Shown here: piece after piece, positions 26,270-39,127 of the stretch
How positions within the stretch are numbered: the stretch's first letter is position 1
Layout: each line of letters begins with the position of its first letter
Assembly (NCBI GenBank): GCA_013399695.1
Contig: VXAU01001325.1
Location: 195,135 to 259,134 of the forward strand
From: Formicarius rufipectus
Taxonomy: Eukaryota > Chordata > Aves > Passeriformes > Formicariidae
Length of the DNA stretch: 64,000 nt
Direction: 5' to 3'
Program-made: the position numbers and the translations under genes
Notes under the pieces: generated by a model
Told to the model about the DNA's origin: nothing
Databases searched by the model: none
Seen by the model: only the letters and a program-made list of their open reading frames with translations

Positions 26270-26775
26270 CCCCATCCCCCATTCATTTCCTTTTATGTTT
26301 TCCTCTGTGGAGCTGCCGGGGTTCTGAGGTCTCAAATGCCCTAATTGCCCCAGCCAGTTTCATCCCTGAACCCACTGGCCATGGATTTGGGGCAGCATTT
26401 CAACTCAAGCCTGAGGAGATACTGTCTCCAGCCAGATCTACTGGGTGGACCTTGAAACCTGGGCTATGGGTAGCTTTGTCCCTAGTTGTATCTTCTGCTG
26501 TTTGTGATTGGACTTCTGAATGGACCCTGCACCTGCTTCAATATTTTGCCTTGTTGCATCTTCCCTGGACTGTCAGCAGAGCCTGTTTTTTGACTGCTCC
26601 TGTCAGGGGGAGGCCACTGGACTGTGTTCACCTGCAGGTCCCAGGTTGTCCTTCAGGGAGTGGATCTCCTCGTGCTGCTCTCCTGGAGGAATATCCAGTG
26701 CTAGTACAGGTTTTTCCGTGTCTGACACACTACTGGCTTCTGTTGTGTTCAGGCAGATCAATGAGTTAGATTAAT
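26270..26775. other. Moderately GC-rich unidentified block
   Basis: By eye this is clearly richer in G/C than the sequence around it. It starts after a CCTCC-rich pyrimidine run and holds two overlapping + strand frames of 105 and 84 codons. No splice-bounded exon or known domain is visible. It may be a decayed LTR or other old repeat. I do not recognise it. Confidence 0.3.
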
Positions 26776-28276
26776 GGGTCAGGGGGAGGGGATGGGGAAA
26801 TGTCTGTTTCCAGTCACAAGATAGATGGGAGGCTGCTTCTATTGATTTTAATCCTCGGATTAAGGGCAGCATGCAAAAATGTGTATATCTCTAGTCTAGC
26901 AAAAAGATATGAAAATGCATCTCCCAAACATGACCAGAGGTGGAGTGTGGGGAGAAGATACTGGGTACTGAGGAAGAGTGCAAGGTAAGACAAATGCTGA
27001 GCAGTGTAAATACAGCAATGAAATACCCTGAAAATTTGACTTCAGTTTTTCCAAGTATTTAACACAGTTGATATGTTGTCAAACAATTGCATCTTTTATA
27101 GAAGACTTGGTATAAAATCTAATAAATGTAACTTACATCTAAAATTGATTTTTCAAAGCACTAACCTTTATCTAGTCATGTTTTGTTGTTCTTATTTAGA
27201 GTTTTTTATCAGAGCAGGAAGGATTTTAACATCTGGAATAAACAGTGTGTTTCCTTGTGAAGTACAGCAGCTTCTAATATAGGAGGAAATTGTACTGGAT
27301 ATATTCTGGGAGCATAATCAAATGAAAGGAACACCAATAGGTTTTGATTCTGCTTTCATTTAAATGAATAACCAAATTTTCATTGACTGCAGAGAGTGAA
27401 TACATAATGCTGGCACTATTATGCCAGAACCAGACTAGCTTGAATGCTTGTCAACGTGTTTAGTTCATCTAATTAATGAAACCATTCATGTCTGAAGACA
27501 GAAACCTTGACTGGAAATGAGAAGCAGACTACATGTAATCAATGAGGTTTTGTCATCAACCAGCAATACAGTCTAATCAAACCAATACATGACATGACTG
27601 CAAGGAAATGAACATCAGCACTGTATTATCTACAGTCAGTGCATCATCACAAAATTTAATGGCAAAGTATCACCCAGATTAAGAGGGAAATCAGGTCCAA
27701 TGATAATCAGTGGTACTTGCTCATATTGTAATACGTTTCAAAATATGTCAAGTGACAGTTGAATTCAAAGTCAAGACAAAGTGAAGCTTGATTGAATGCT
27801 TAGTTATATATTTGATGTTGTTTAAAAATAGGAAAATACATAAAGCTTTTATATATTAAGAAGTTGGGTAGGTATTTGGAATTTTGACAGCACATCCTGG
27901 AAAGTTAGTAGCTTGGGAAACATGGGGAAATAATTAAAATTGTGCCAATTTTAAAGGACATTTGTGGGCCTGTTCCAGACAGAACAGACAATAGACTTTA
28001 ATTTCTGGACTAGTTAGCATGACTTTGAGATAAGTCATTAATATTGGAAACTGTAGCATAGGACTAAAGCACACTGAGTATTCATCACACAATAGTCATA
28101 AGGAGAAAGAGAATCTCTTATGGTCTTAAACCTTATCTTTAAAGAAACGCGAGTTCCCTATCTAATCACAGTTCCTAATTTTATACTATTATGAGACATA
28201 ATCAATGTCGCTCTACTATCCTCAGTAACAAAACAATGTATTAAATGGTATTTGAATACATTTTCCTATTTTTTCT

Positions 28277-28365
28277 TTTCCCTCTCTCGTGTGTTTTTTT
28301 TTTAAATTTTTTTTTGTTTGGGGTTTTTTTTTTGTTTTGTTTGTGTGTTGTGTTGGTTTTTTTTC
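28277..28365. repeat. T/G-rich simple tract
   Basis: Poly-T blocks alternate with TTTG and TGTGTTG units and end in a T-run followed by six C. Confidence 0.85.
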
Positions 28366-28640
28366 CCCCCTCTAATAAACTAATAAACTCACTTATTCTG
28401 CCAGATGAGGTGCTTTTCAGAGGAACAGTAGAACTTAAGTTTCCAGTGACGTTGATGTTATGGGCTTGTTGTGCCTTCAACATCTCTCTTGAAGACTATA
28501 GTCTATTTGGAGAGCAGGCAAAGAGAGGACTCTGAAGATGGAGGAGTGACTGAAGTGCTTTCTGTTGAGATGGTGGTAAAGATGTACCCTGTATACTTTC
28601 ATGTTCTGTGTTCTAATTTGTACAATCTAAATGATATTAT

Positions 28641-28722
28641 AACAAAAACAACAACCACAAAACCAAAACAAAACAAATCAAAACAAACCCAAAATAGACC
28701 AAACAAAAACACAAACAGCTCA
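28641..28722. repeat. A/C-rich simple tract
   Basis: ACAAA/AACAAAACAAAC units make up the reverse complement in type of the T/G tracts. It lies about 280 bases from the T/G tract at 28277-28365, so the two could pair in a transcript. Confidence 0.85.
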
Positions 28723-31700
28723 GTGTAGGGAAAGTAGAATATGAGTCTTACAGATGGTCTTTCATCTATGTGACTGCTAGAGAAAGAGGAAACAGGTATT
28801 CTGTACCAGTTAGAATAAAAGTGGAACAGTGCTTATATTGTGTTTTAGAATGAGAAGGGCAGGGGAAAATACAGTAGAAATTCTTACTTTCTCCCTAAGT
28901 ATCCTCAATATTTAGATTTGATTTAGACCACATTAGGTCAAAAGAATGAGGACCTATCCCTCATTGTAATCAGGATTTCAGTCAATTTCAAAGCCGTTCA
29001 AAATTTTCTCCAAAGAAATAAAAAAATTTATATAAAATAAGGAACTTGTTCTACTGTTCTTCTACTCTCTGAGTGCTATTTCCCTGTTTCCAAGTGCTAA
29101 TAAGCCCTGTGAACTTTCCTTAGAACAGACTCAGTAGGGAGGCCAGAGAATAAACCTGCATGGAAAATGGACTCTGCTTGTGTTTAAAGGAAAGAAAATC
29201 ACAGGTGCTGAGGGCTTTTCAAGTGTGCTGAGCCAAAACCGTTTTTTGTTTCACTCAGAATTGGTTGGATGTGTGACACAGAGCAGGGCTGTCAGTGCAG
29301 TGTGGAAATACAAGCTCTGCCAGTTTTTTCAATTGTGATACGTGTAAGCAGGTCTGCTTTGAATAAGATGGGGCAAAATGGAAGAAATGTTTTCCCTTTC
29401 TCCTGCTTGTGAAATTCACTGTTTGCATCACACACAGGACTGTTCAATTATGCTGCTATGGGAAATGGGACTTTATGTCAACCTGGGTGTTAACAGTCCG
29501 TCTACTGGAAAATAATCTGCTCTCTGCATCCTGCAGTGAGAGCTGTGTAGTGTTTTAGCTACTGCAGAGCAGCATGGAGGTGTGTGAGGACAGACCAGAG
29601 GTGATGTTGAGATGCTTCTGCCTTGCACTCTTTTTAGTCCAGTGCATCTTGTATATCTACAGCAGGAAAGATAAAGAATTTCTCATTTTCTAGAGCACAG
29701 TGAGTTGCTCTTCTAGAGAGGTGCTTTTCTAGAGGTGTGCAGTCCCAGGACAAGCATGTTCAACTGTTTTCGGATTCCAGAAGCGCTTAGATGAGAGTTA
29801 GGTTGGTACTAAGATACAGATCAAAGCTTTGGACTTGGATTCTAATGTGCAACCTGGCTTTTCTTCATTTAGGCACTGGTGTCCACAAATGCTAAGTGTC
29901 CAGATATATCAGTCACTTCTGGGAACAAAGCTAATGCTCCTATCCCTTAGCCAGCCCTAAGTGAATACTTAAGTTCTCCTGATTTATGGCATGAAAATTC
30001 TGAAGTCCTTTTTATGAGGCACTTGCATTTGGTTATCTAATCACAACTAAAACCATTTGTTAAATTTTTTGAAGCAAAATCAAAATTATTTCCATGGTAG
30101 TTAGGCATGAAAATGCTTTCTAAAAATCCCAGACGGCTATCTGCACTGTTTGTAAAGAGATTGCTTTAAGAATCTTACCTAGATATGTAAAAGATGTAAG
30201 ATGAAGGAGGTAATATTCATGGTGCCATAAGCTTCTTTCAGAATAGAAGTGAAATACCGATACTTATAAACAAACTTGATCTTCTGTTTATGATTTTCCA
30301 GTCATAAAAGCAGTGCACATTTTTCATTCTCATATGAAATTCCAGTATGTATTACTGTAAAAGCAACAGCCTTTCACTTGTTGCTCAATTCACTATGTAT
30401 TTGTTTAATTTGGCTTCAGTCATTGTTGTAGAGACATTTCCCCTTAACTGCCAATCCCAGTATATGGCAAGTTATATTTAAATACTAAGTAGAAAAAGCA
30501 CCAGCTATTCAAAACTTCTGGTTCATATTCAGAGCTTCTTCTTCTCTAACCTTCTTTTCCAAGTATCCTTGAATATATAAATGTCTCAGTTAAAAATCTA
30601 ATGACAGGCTCTCTCCCTGGCTCCCACTCATTGTGAACTTTATTACTTGTGTTTGTACCACTACAGAATCCCAGATACATCAACTCTCCAAAGACTTTTA
30701 AAAGCTGTTCATAATCTGGAAGATCAGAACTGGAGTTAGTGTTTCTGTTGGAACATCAGAATTAGAACTAATCCCCAACTAGTATTCCTTCAGAATAAAG
30801 CAAAATCCTTCAGAAAGGCACCACAATAATCTTAAACAATTGTTAGACAGTCAATATTGATGTTATTGTTCAGACCTTTAGGTGCCATATCATTCTTAGA
30901 TCCATGTGGAAAAGTTACACAGTCTCCCTATCCTAATGCAGAGTTATAATAAGTTAGAAAAAGGGGATACTTCATGGTCATGGCAAGGAATCAAAAAGTC
31001 TTCTTGGGTCAGTTTCTAATCACTAATGTGCACTTAAGTAATAATTTACAGTAAATCCCCAATCCATAGAATCTGTTGTGCTTCAACTTCTGTAAAAGAT
31101 GAATAATACTATTCCTTCGACTTTCAAGATCTTTCTGTTTTCTCTTGCTCTATTTAAAGGCATGCAAATGCAGCTTAAAAGCATCTCCATTCAAGTTTTT
31201 GATTCTAGAAATGCCAACCAACATTTAAACATTTGCACCAGTAAACTTCCATAATCAACTGTCTGCCCATTTACCTGCCTGCTTCGGGTCATCGCCAAAA
31301 CTATGCAAGTTTCTGCAACAATCTAGTAAATGAAACACTGTTTGGAAACACAACGTAGGCATTGTCCTGCACATTTCACTAGCAGGAACTTTGTTAGAAT
31401 GGAGAACAGATCTCACACACAACCTTGAGAGTGAGGTGGTGTATCCAGGTCATCCTCCAGCCAATAGGGAATCCAACCCACCTGTGTAAGTTGATTTTAC
31501 TCTCAGTAAAGCATTATATACAGTTCTGCAAAAGTGGGAGAGGAAGATCTGTGTACTCTGGACTTTCTGGAGAAACTACAGCTTTTCAGAAGCACCGAGA
31601 GAGAGGGGTACAGAGCTGAATCACTCAGTTCTTCTGGCAGGGGCTTCCAGGAACTGCTGAGCACCAATTGTTTAACCACATAACTATAGATTATTCCCAT

Positions 31701-34700
31701 AATAAAGGTTTATGTGGACCAGACCTGCCAAGAGTGGGCTTTGTCAATACTCTTCAGGCTGACTATTAGGTTAGTACTTATTCTGAAGCTATCAAAGGAG
31801 AAGATGTGCAATTTGCTGAGTCTATAATTCTCCTAGTGATAATTAGCTCTGCTTTGCTCTAAATGTTCAAACAAATGGATTATTTGCAAAAATAATGTTC
31901 AGCAATACTGAAAAAAAAAAAGTTCAGCAGTGTTCTCTGTACGTAGTGGGTATGACAACTAAAGCTTTACATCGGTGTACTAATTTTTTAGCATTTTCTC
32001 ATTCTCTAAGCATACAGAATTTTTTTTTCTAAAGTGCCTCCAAATTACCTTACTTGGTGAGGAAGAAGACACCAACTGAGGGGGAGAGGGAAGGAGGGAG
32101 GTAAGAAAGCTGATAAGATGAGCAAGCTCTTTAGATGGAGGCCATGCTCCAAATTCAGTAGCTTCAATAGCAAAAACTCTTTTGGCCTCAGGTGGCTTTG
32201 AATCAGCTTTCCTTTGAATAAGAAGATGAGAGAAACTTCTCTTAATCCTACAGGTGAAACTAAAGGATTGATCAGAATGACAGTATAAAACATTTCAGTT
32301 GATTTCTCACATTTCATGGGAGTTGGAACCCGGGCAAATACACAGAGCACTATATATAATCAGGAAAAATCACGTTTTAATCTGTAGTTTACTGTTACAT
32401 GGAAGAAAAACAACTATGGGTAAATTAGAACAATAGAGTCATCTTTCATATGTTCGTAGATTTGAATAGCGTTTGGATTGCATTAAGGGTGATTTTATTT
32501 CATCATCAAATTTGCTCAGGCAATAACTTCATAGTCCTATGAGATTTGGGCTGAGTAACTTGTGTAAACTGCAGTTTTGTAATTCTGCAAAGGACACGGA
32601 GCCTTTATCCATTGATATTGCTCAGAAGAGACATTAAACATATGTAGTTGATTGCCATAGTGGTGTTAATGCTGACAGGGTTTATGAGAGCTGGATCATA
32701 CCTACAATCATACAAGAAAAAAACGTATTTCAGAATTTCTGCTGGTGGCAAGTATTTTGAAGAGACTTTGAGCATGTTCAATGTGCAGAAGCATCTTCCA
32801 GGCTCGGGTGGCCAAGCTGACAATGTTTTAAGTTTAGACTTGACTAAGCCTAAAAGTGCATAATTGCTTTAATTTGTTTGGAAAAGTATCTCTAGGATGG
32901 GTACCTGGAACAAAACATTCTTTTTACTTCTTAGTTATTTAGGGTTCTTTAGATGGACACAATGGGCATCTGTATAAAATTTGTGAAACCAGAAAAAAAA
33001 ATTCAACTTGCATGGCCAAGAAAGATTATCCAGGATAGGAAATCAGTAAAAGGACTATGTTGCCAATATGCTTTTATGTCATTGCAGAATACTTACTGGG
33101 AAAGTAAGTATTACTTACTTCCTCCTTAAATTCCAAAACTAATTCAAAAAAAATCTAAATACTGTTAATGTGATATTCTTAGGGTTGTTTAAATTCACTC
33201 TTCCTGAAATATCCCTGATAAGGCCCTTTGGTATCCAAAGAAAGAATAATTTGGCATACAATTTTCAACAGTTCTTCAAAACTTGCAGTGAGAAAAGTGA
33301 GGTAGAAGTTCCTGAGGAGGCAACATATTTGTAAAACGAATAAAACCACCCCATCACTTAAGTAGAAATTTCTGTATGGTTGGATTAAAAATGCAAAACC
33401 AAATGAAGAACCAAAGAAATGTGAAAGACAGGAAGCTTTTGTAAACTGAATGAAATTTTGATTCCAGGAAGAGGGGGTTCCGCTTTGCTGATATCTTTTC
33501 TTGTGGGCAAAAAACAACACAAGGAATTTATGCAACATCAAATAGCTTTATCTGCTGTGAAAACAAAACAAAAAACATTATCATTTTCTGTGATAACAAA
33601 GAAATTAAGAACATCCTTGGGAGAGATCGGCTACTAACTACTGAAAAACTTTAATTACTAATTATCTGGGATTGAAATCACTGAAACTGTACGTAGGTCT
33701 GGTATTGATCATTTGAAGTGAATTCCTTTATTTTTAGTGAAGCATTTAAGATATCAGTGGTCACCTCTCCTAGGAAAAAAATAAACAAACCAACAGATGC
33801 TTTTTTAATTTTAACCCAGTATTCTCAAAATTCTCATACACATCTGTTTCTAGAGATTCTACTCCGTGAAGGAACATTCAGGGCTCAGACCTCAAGTTTA
33901 AATCTACTTATTACCATTTTTTATTTCAGTGGTTGTGAAAGGAAATAATTCCAATTGAAGCAGTTGAGCTGTCACCTCTCCTTTTCCCTAGAGGAGTTTT
34001 GAGAGATCTATGTTCAAGTAAGTGGCATTAGGTTACGTTTCTTGCTACCTGTCTCAGAAACAACTCTAGGCTGGCATTTTATAAGATGTGGACAGGTTGA
34101 AATTATTGTGTCTTATCGTTTGAGCAGACCTGCTAAGCATTTACATAAAGCTATAAGATGGAAACTGCATTAATTGTTCCAGTTTTTCAGACTCCTAGAG
34201 CTGATAATTTGTTAATGAAAACTAGAGCTTTGTTTTTTGCAATAGAGACAACTACACATCTGAATTATATTGGTGTTACTGCCTATGGAAATGAAAGAGA
34301 AAAGAGTGTGTTTGAAGGCTTAATAGATTAGATATTTGCTGGTCTAGTGGTTCCAGAGCCATGCACACCATCCTTACACAGATTTGCCTCTTTTGCTCTT
34401 TGCAGCATAAGTGTTAGCAAAGATATTTCTATCTGGTTGTATTGTAACTGTGGAGTGAGAGGTAGTTAGTTTAAGACTAGGTGTGTTTTGGTCTGACTCA
34501 CTCTTAAATAGCTCCAGTTTTATTCCACCTTGTTGAAATATTAGTCATGGTATTTATCCAGAATGTCAAGATGTTTGTTTTGGATAGAATTTATGACAAA
34601 GAACTGAATCTGGATTTCAGCATGGTCCATGGCCTCTTACTGGATGCAGAAGTACTACACATGGCATATCCAAATCGAGCATGCAATCAAAAGCTGCATA

Positions 34701-36479
34701 AACCTTGAATGAAAAATAATAAGATCTAGGCCCCTGAATGCTTCAGTTATTTCTGAAAATAGGCTGTATCAGATGAGCTGTCACGTCTCTGCAGGGCTGT
34801 TTTAGGGAATCCACAGTGTTTTACCATAAGCCGTCATGTTTAGGCCTGTAGCAAAAAAAGTTTCTGAGGAAAGGCTTTATGTAGCATAATGGCTACAAAT
34901 ATAAACCCAAGTTACAACTATTTCTGCTAGATTTTTCTGATAAAACAAGACACTGTCAATATCATGCCTTGCATCTGATTTCTGCTGTGTATAACATAAA
35001 AAAAACATCTTGAATGCACTTACTGTTAAGGTTTGGTAGCCAGAAAGAAGTAAAATTTTCTTTAATTCTCTAGTGTTTTGTTAGATTTGTCTAGCTTGAG
35101 AAGACGGAAGATTTTTATTTTGTATTTATGAAAAATCTTTTATTTTTTCTTTTCCCCCCCATTTTAACATACATAATAGTAAAGAATAATGCTTATGTTG
35201 TTTTATTATGGGTGACATACTTTTATGGAGCTTCTCCAGAGGTCTTACATGACAGCAGCATAGCCTTGTTACGTCCAAATTTTCCGTAGTACTGAAAAAT
35301 AGAATTTCCACTGATGTCACCAAGATCTCTGTGTGTTCACTGCAGCAGAAAATTCCATCTTGGTGAAACACTAAACATGAAAATATAAGACATATTGATT
35401 CACTGAGAGACTTAAAAATTCAATTGGTACAGGAAGAAATATTTTAAAGGTAACGTAATTAAACCATTTAACATGTAAAGAAGTGCAACAGAAGACTAAA
35501 TTCAAATAATTAAACTTTCTATCAAGCAATCACAGAAATGCATCCTTTCCTCTAAAACAAGATTTTTCTGGAACAAACATCATTAAGCTATTACTGCATT
35601 AATTTCTGTAAAGGACAGCTACATAGAGAACAGTTTATTGTGCAAAATATCAGCCCTAACATTTTTATTGTGTATTGACAAATTTAGTTCCAAGCCTTCT
35701 ACAAACCTTACATGAAGAAAGCTGCCACCTTATATGTTTGAGGTTAACAAAGGGACAGAATCAAACTAGGATGAAAGTTGTTTCTGTCAAACTTTAAAAT
35801 AATGAAAATACTTTTGTAATGTGTTTTGGTTTATTTTGGATTTTTTAAAAGATGTGTTAGCATTTTCAAATTTTGCCTGACTTCATGTGGTATTTAAGTG
35901 ATGGGAGTCTTCAGAGAAGGCTTTGAAAACCTATACTTAAAGTTCCATACCTTAAAGCTTTGATGCAAGTTGTATCTTCCAAGGAATTAGCCCATCCCAG
36001 CCATGCTCATATAGCTGCAAAACTAGAACACTGGTTCACTGAGCAGCTGGTACATGCAGCAGAATAGAATATTGTGCATTCTCAAAAATAAGAAAAAATG
36101 TGCATTCCTTGCATCTTTACTTTTCCAGGAATGAGGGGAGAAAAGGAGAAGACCTTAGCTGCAGACACAACCATTATGCCCAGGACTGTGAAATTCTGGT
36201 TGTGGGTACTGGATATTGTCCAGGAGCAAATCCACGGTCAGAATCACTGAATGTGTGGGTCTCCCATAGCCAGCAACTGACCACAGAAGCAGTGATTGCC
36301 AGAGGAGCTCTTTAAGGAGCAAGAGGGAAAGAGGTGAGGGGCAGTAGAACAAGTCTAAATAATGCTTTCTGGAGCTTATTAGGTTTCCTTTCATACCTGA
36401 GCATCCTGCTATCATGGTGAATTTCCTCTTGGAGGAGGTACCACCCTCACACCTTACCTTGCTTACTTAGGGCTGGTAC

Positions 36480-36930
36480 TTGGGACATGCTGACTGACAC
36501 CGCCACCAGTGGGTTCACCAATGGGATAGTGTGAATCTTCACAGTCCAGCTATGGATGGCACCCAAATGTGGAGAGTGGCAGATGTCCTGGAGGATGGTA
36601 TGCCATTGTGGGAGGCCTCAATGATCTGGAGAAATGATCCTGTGGTACCCTCACAGAGTTCAAGGATGGCAAGTGCCAAGTCCTTTATGCGAAACAGCAG
36701 TGCAGGCTGGGGCAACTGATTGGGTGACAGCACTGGAACTCTGGGGACTGTGGTGATGAAACTGGTCATGAGTCAGCAGTTGCAAAGAAAGCTAACCTCA
36801 CACTGGGTACTCTGAGAATGTAAACAGCAGATCGAAGTGAGTAATCCCACCTACTCAGCACTCAGGAAACCACAGCTGCAGAGCTCCATGCAAACACTGT
36901 CCCTATCCCCACAGAAGATGTCCACAAACC
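36480..36930 (+). mobile_element. Decayed CR1 LINE fragment, reverse transcriptase C-terminal region
   Basis: Although broken by stops and small frameshifts, the sequence aligns in order with CR1 ORF2: ACCCAAATGTGGAGAGTGGC then AGATGTCCTGGAGGATGG (TK.WRVADVLEDG), GGCAAGTGCCAAGTCCT (GKCQVL), CAGGCTGGGG, GTCATGAGTCAGCAGTTGC (MSQQ), AAGAAAGCTAACCTCACACT (KKAN.TLG) and AGCAGATCGAAGTGAGTAAT (SR.E.I). These are the blocks after the FADDTK motif of the reverse transcriptase. Inactive. The ends are approximate. Confidence 0.8.
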
Positions 36931-38825
36931 GTAAAGATTGCAGCAGAAGAAGACAGGGCTGAAGCACATGGTAGATAAGGTGAGGTTGAAGGATTTTGCA
37001 CTTACTCAGCCAGGTGAGAAGCGGGTTGCAGAAACAAAGCCAGATTAGCCTGAGAAATTCATAGTTGAAGCAGAAGATGTGATGGTCACAAGATAAAACA
37101 CGGGAAATACAACATAAGTAGAGTTAAGGGAAAGAACATTCACCACCTTCACCTCTGGCACATTTTGCTCTGGACAGGCTATAAAATACATCCTCATCCT
37201 TGCAGATTTTCAACACTCAGCTGGAAAATGCAAATCTGATCTAATTTTGAAGACAGCGTGGTTTTTATGTCCCCTCTAACTTAAATTACTCAGACTACTG
37301 AAACAATTGCCCCTAGATGAAGCCTTCAGCCACCAGCATGTTCCTGACTGGCAGCCAGTTGAACAGTACAAGCTTAGACTTGTAGGCTCCATAGGCTTCC
37401 TACAAGTGCCAAATGTAGTGAGACACATTCTCAAATGTCTGCCTCTGAAAACTCGGGAGTGTTTCACCATGAGTCTTCAAAAAGTGGCACTGATATTCAG
37501 GACTCAAACTTCCTCTTTGTGATGGCAAGTCTTGCAAGAATGGTGTCAAAATGTCTAATGGTTGGATACATGAGCTGCTGGTGGAGATGTTCCCTCTATG
37601 CACAGTCAGTTTCAAACACCAGTTCTCGCACAGTTTACTACATACATAGCAATGGTGGAAGCTGGGGATGTTTTACCAGGTGTCATATGAGGGGCCTCTG
37701 TGCAGGTGTGAAGAGATGCAAGGTAAGTGCTAAGCCAAGCTGTACTACAGCTACTTGGCAGACTGGATGAAGTCAGTGTGCTCAAGAAAGCAATGGTCTT
37801 GAACTTCCCATAAGTAGTTGGGCTCTTTGCCCTTTTATGGATCTCAGAGATAATGGAGACACATATTTATGGTTCTTCTCAAGCCAGGAATGTGAACACA
37901 TGCCACTTACCAATTATTACTATTAACTTAAAATGCATGGTGGATGTGTCAGCAATTTCATTCAATTGTCAAATTAAAGGCAAAGGAAAATAAAGATGGA
38001 ATGCTTCATCACTTCTGGATAAAACTATTAGATGACAAATACAGTAAAAAGGCGAATGCCATTTTGAAACTAATACCACATTTTCACATCTTCTCAAATA
38101 GCTCTGACACCTATGTTAGAGTTATGAGATTTCATTTTCTGTAGTAAAGGGTCTTAGAAAAACAACAGTGGGAGGAACAGGGCATTCCAGACAGCTAGCT
38201 ACAGTCAGGGACCATCAAATAATTGCCTCTAGTATTACTTGAACAACAAATATAACATGACTTTTGACTAAGAAGTCAGAATTTCTTCACTGTAATAAAA
38301 AGTTTCTGTCCAAGCAAAAAAAGGCTATAACATCCTCTGAGTTTAGAGCCTAGATATGAGATGGAGAACAGAATCTAAAACAGAGCTTTAAAAGAAGATA
38401 AGGTACATATATAAATATTAAAAGGACACGTATTTGAATGCTTAGTTATTTTTGCTGCCAATAAAAATAGTTGAGTTCCTCAGAGAAATCCAGAGATAGG
38501 ATAATGGCTAAAATATAGCCTCCCCTTGAGGACTGGAAGACTCTGCTTCCTACATTTTCAGAAGGGTGTTTGTATTCTAATATTAATTTTTCAATAGGTA
38601 ACTGAGATAGTGATGATATAGTATATATTCTTTCATCCTAACAGTATAGCAACTAGTGACAGCACAAGGATTCAATGCAATTTAGATAGCCAAAAACCAG
38701 CATTGCTTTCTTAACTGTATGAATATTCTATAGAAAAATGTACTTTTAAAGAAATAAATGCTGTTTTTCTCTAAGTACCCTTTTCTGTTAAACTTTTTTT
38801 TTAAACCAGAAACTAAGCAGTTTCT

Positions 38826-38900
38826 TTTTGTTTGGTTGTATTATTTTTTGTTTTGTTTATTTTTTTCTCTTTTTTTTTTTTTTGCTTTTTTGTTTAGTCT
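38826..38900. repeat. T/G-rich simple tract
   Basis: TTTG units and poly-T runs on the + strand. Confidence 0.8.
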
Positions 38901-39106
38901 TTTACACTGCAGGTCTTAAGGAATATATTTCATGTGCTACAAGTGACACAGATGTGGCTATTCTTCACTCTGTAGTAAATATTAGTAATAGTTGGCCTAG
39001 CCTGTGGAATATGGAGACTTTTCAAATTAACTGTGCTTTGGTGTTATAAGCAGCCATGTAATCTTGTACTTCTTTATATCTTCTTCACTTCTTGGGTGTC
39101 ATATAT

Positions 39107-39127
39107 ACATGCATATATATATATATA
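39107..39127. repeat. (AT)n microsatellite
   Basis: Alternating A and T (about ten units), continuing imperfectly to about 39150. Confidence 0.85.

Larger units (their letters stand above)
24751..36479. other. Intergenic desert, left part
   Basis: There is no exon, RNA gene or intact mobile element that I can support. It contains a moderately GC-rich block at about 26270-26775 and simple tracts at 26012-26105, 28277-28365 and 28641-28722. All open frames here are short and lack splice or family support. Confidence 0.6.
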
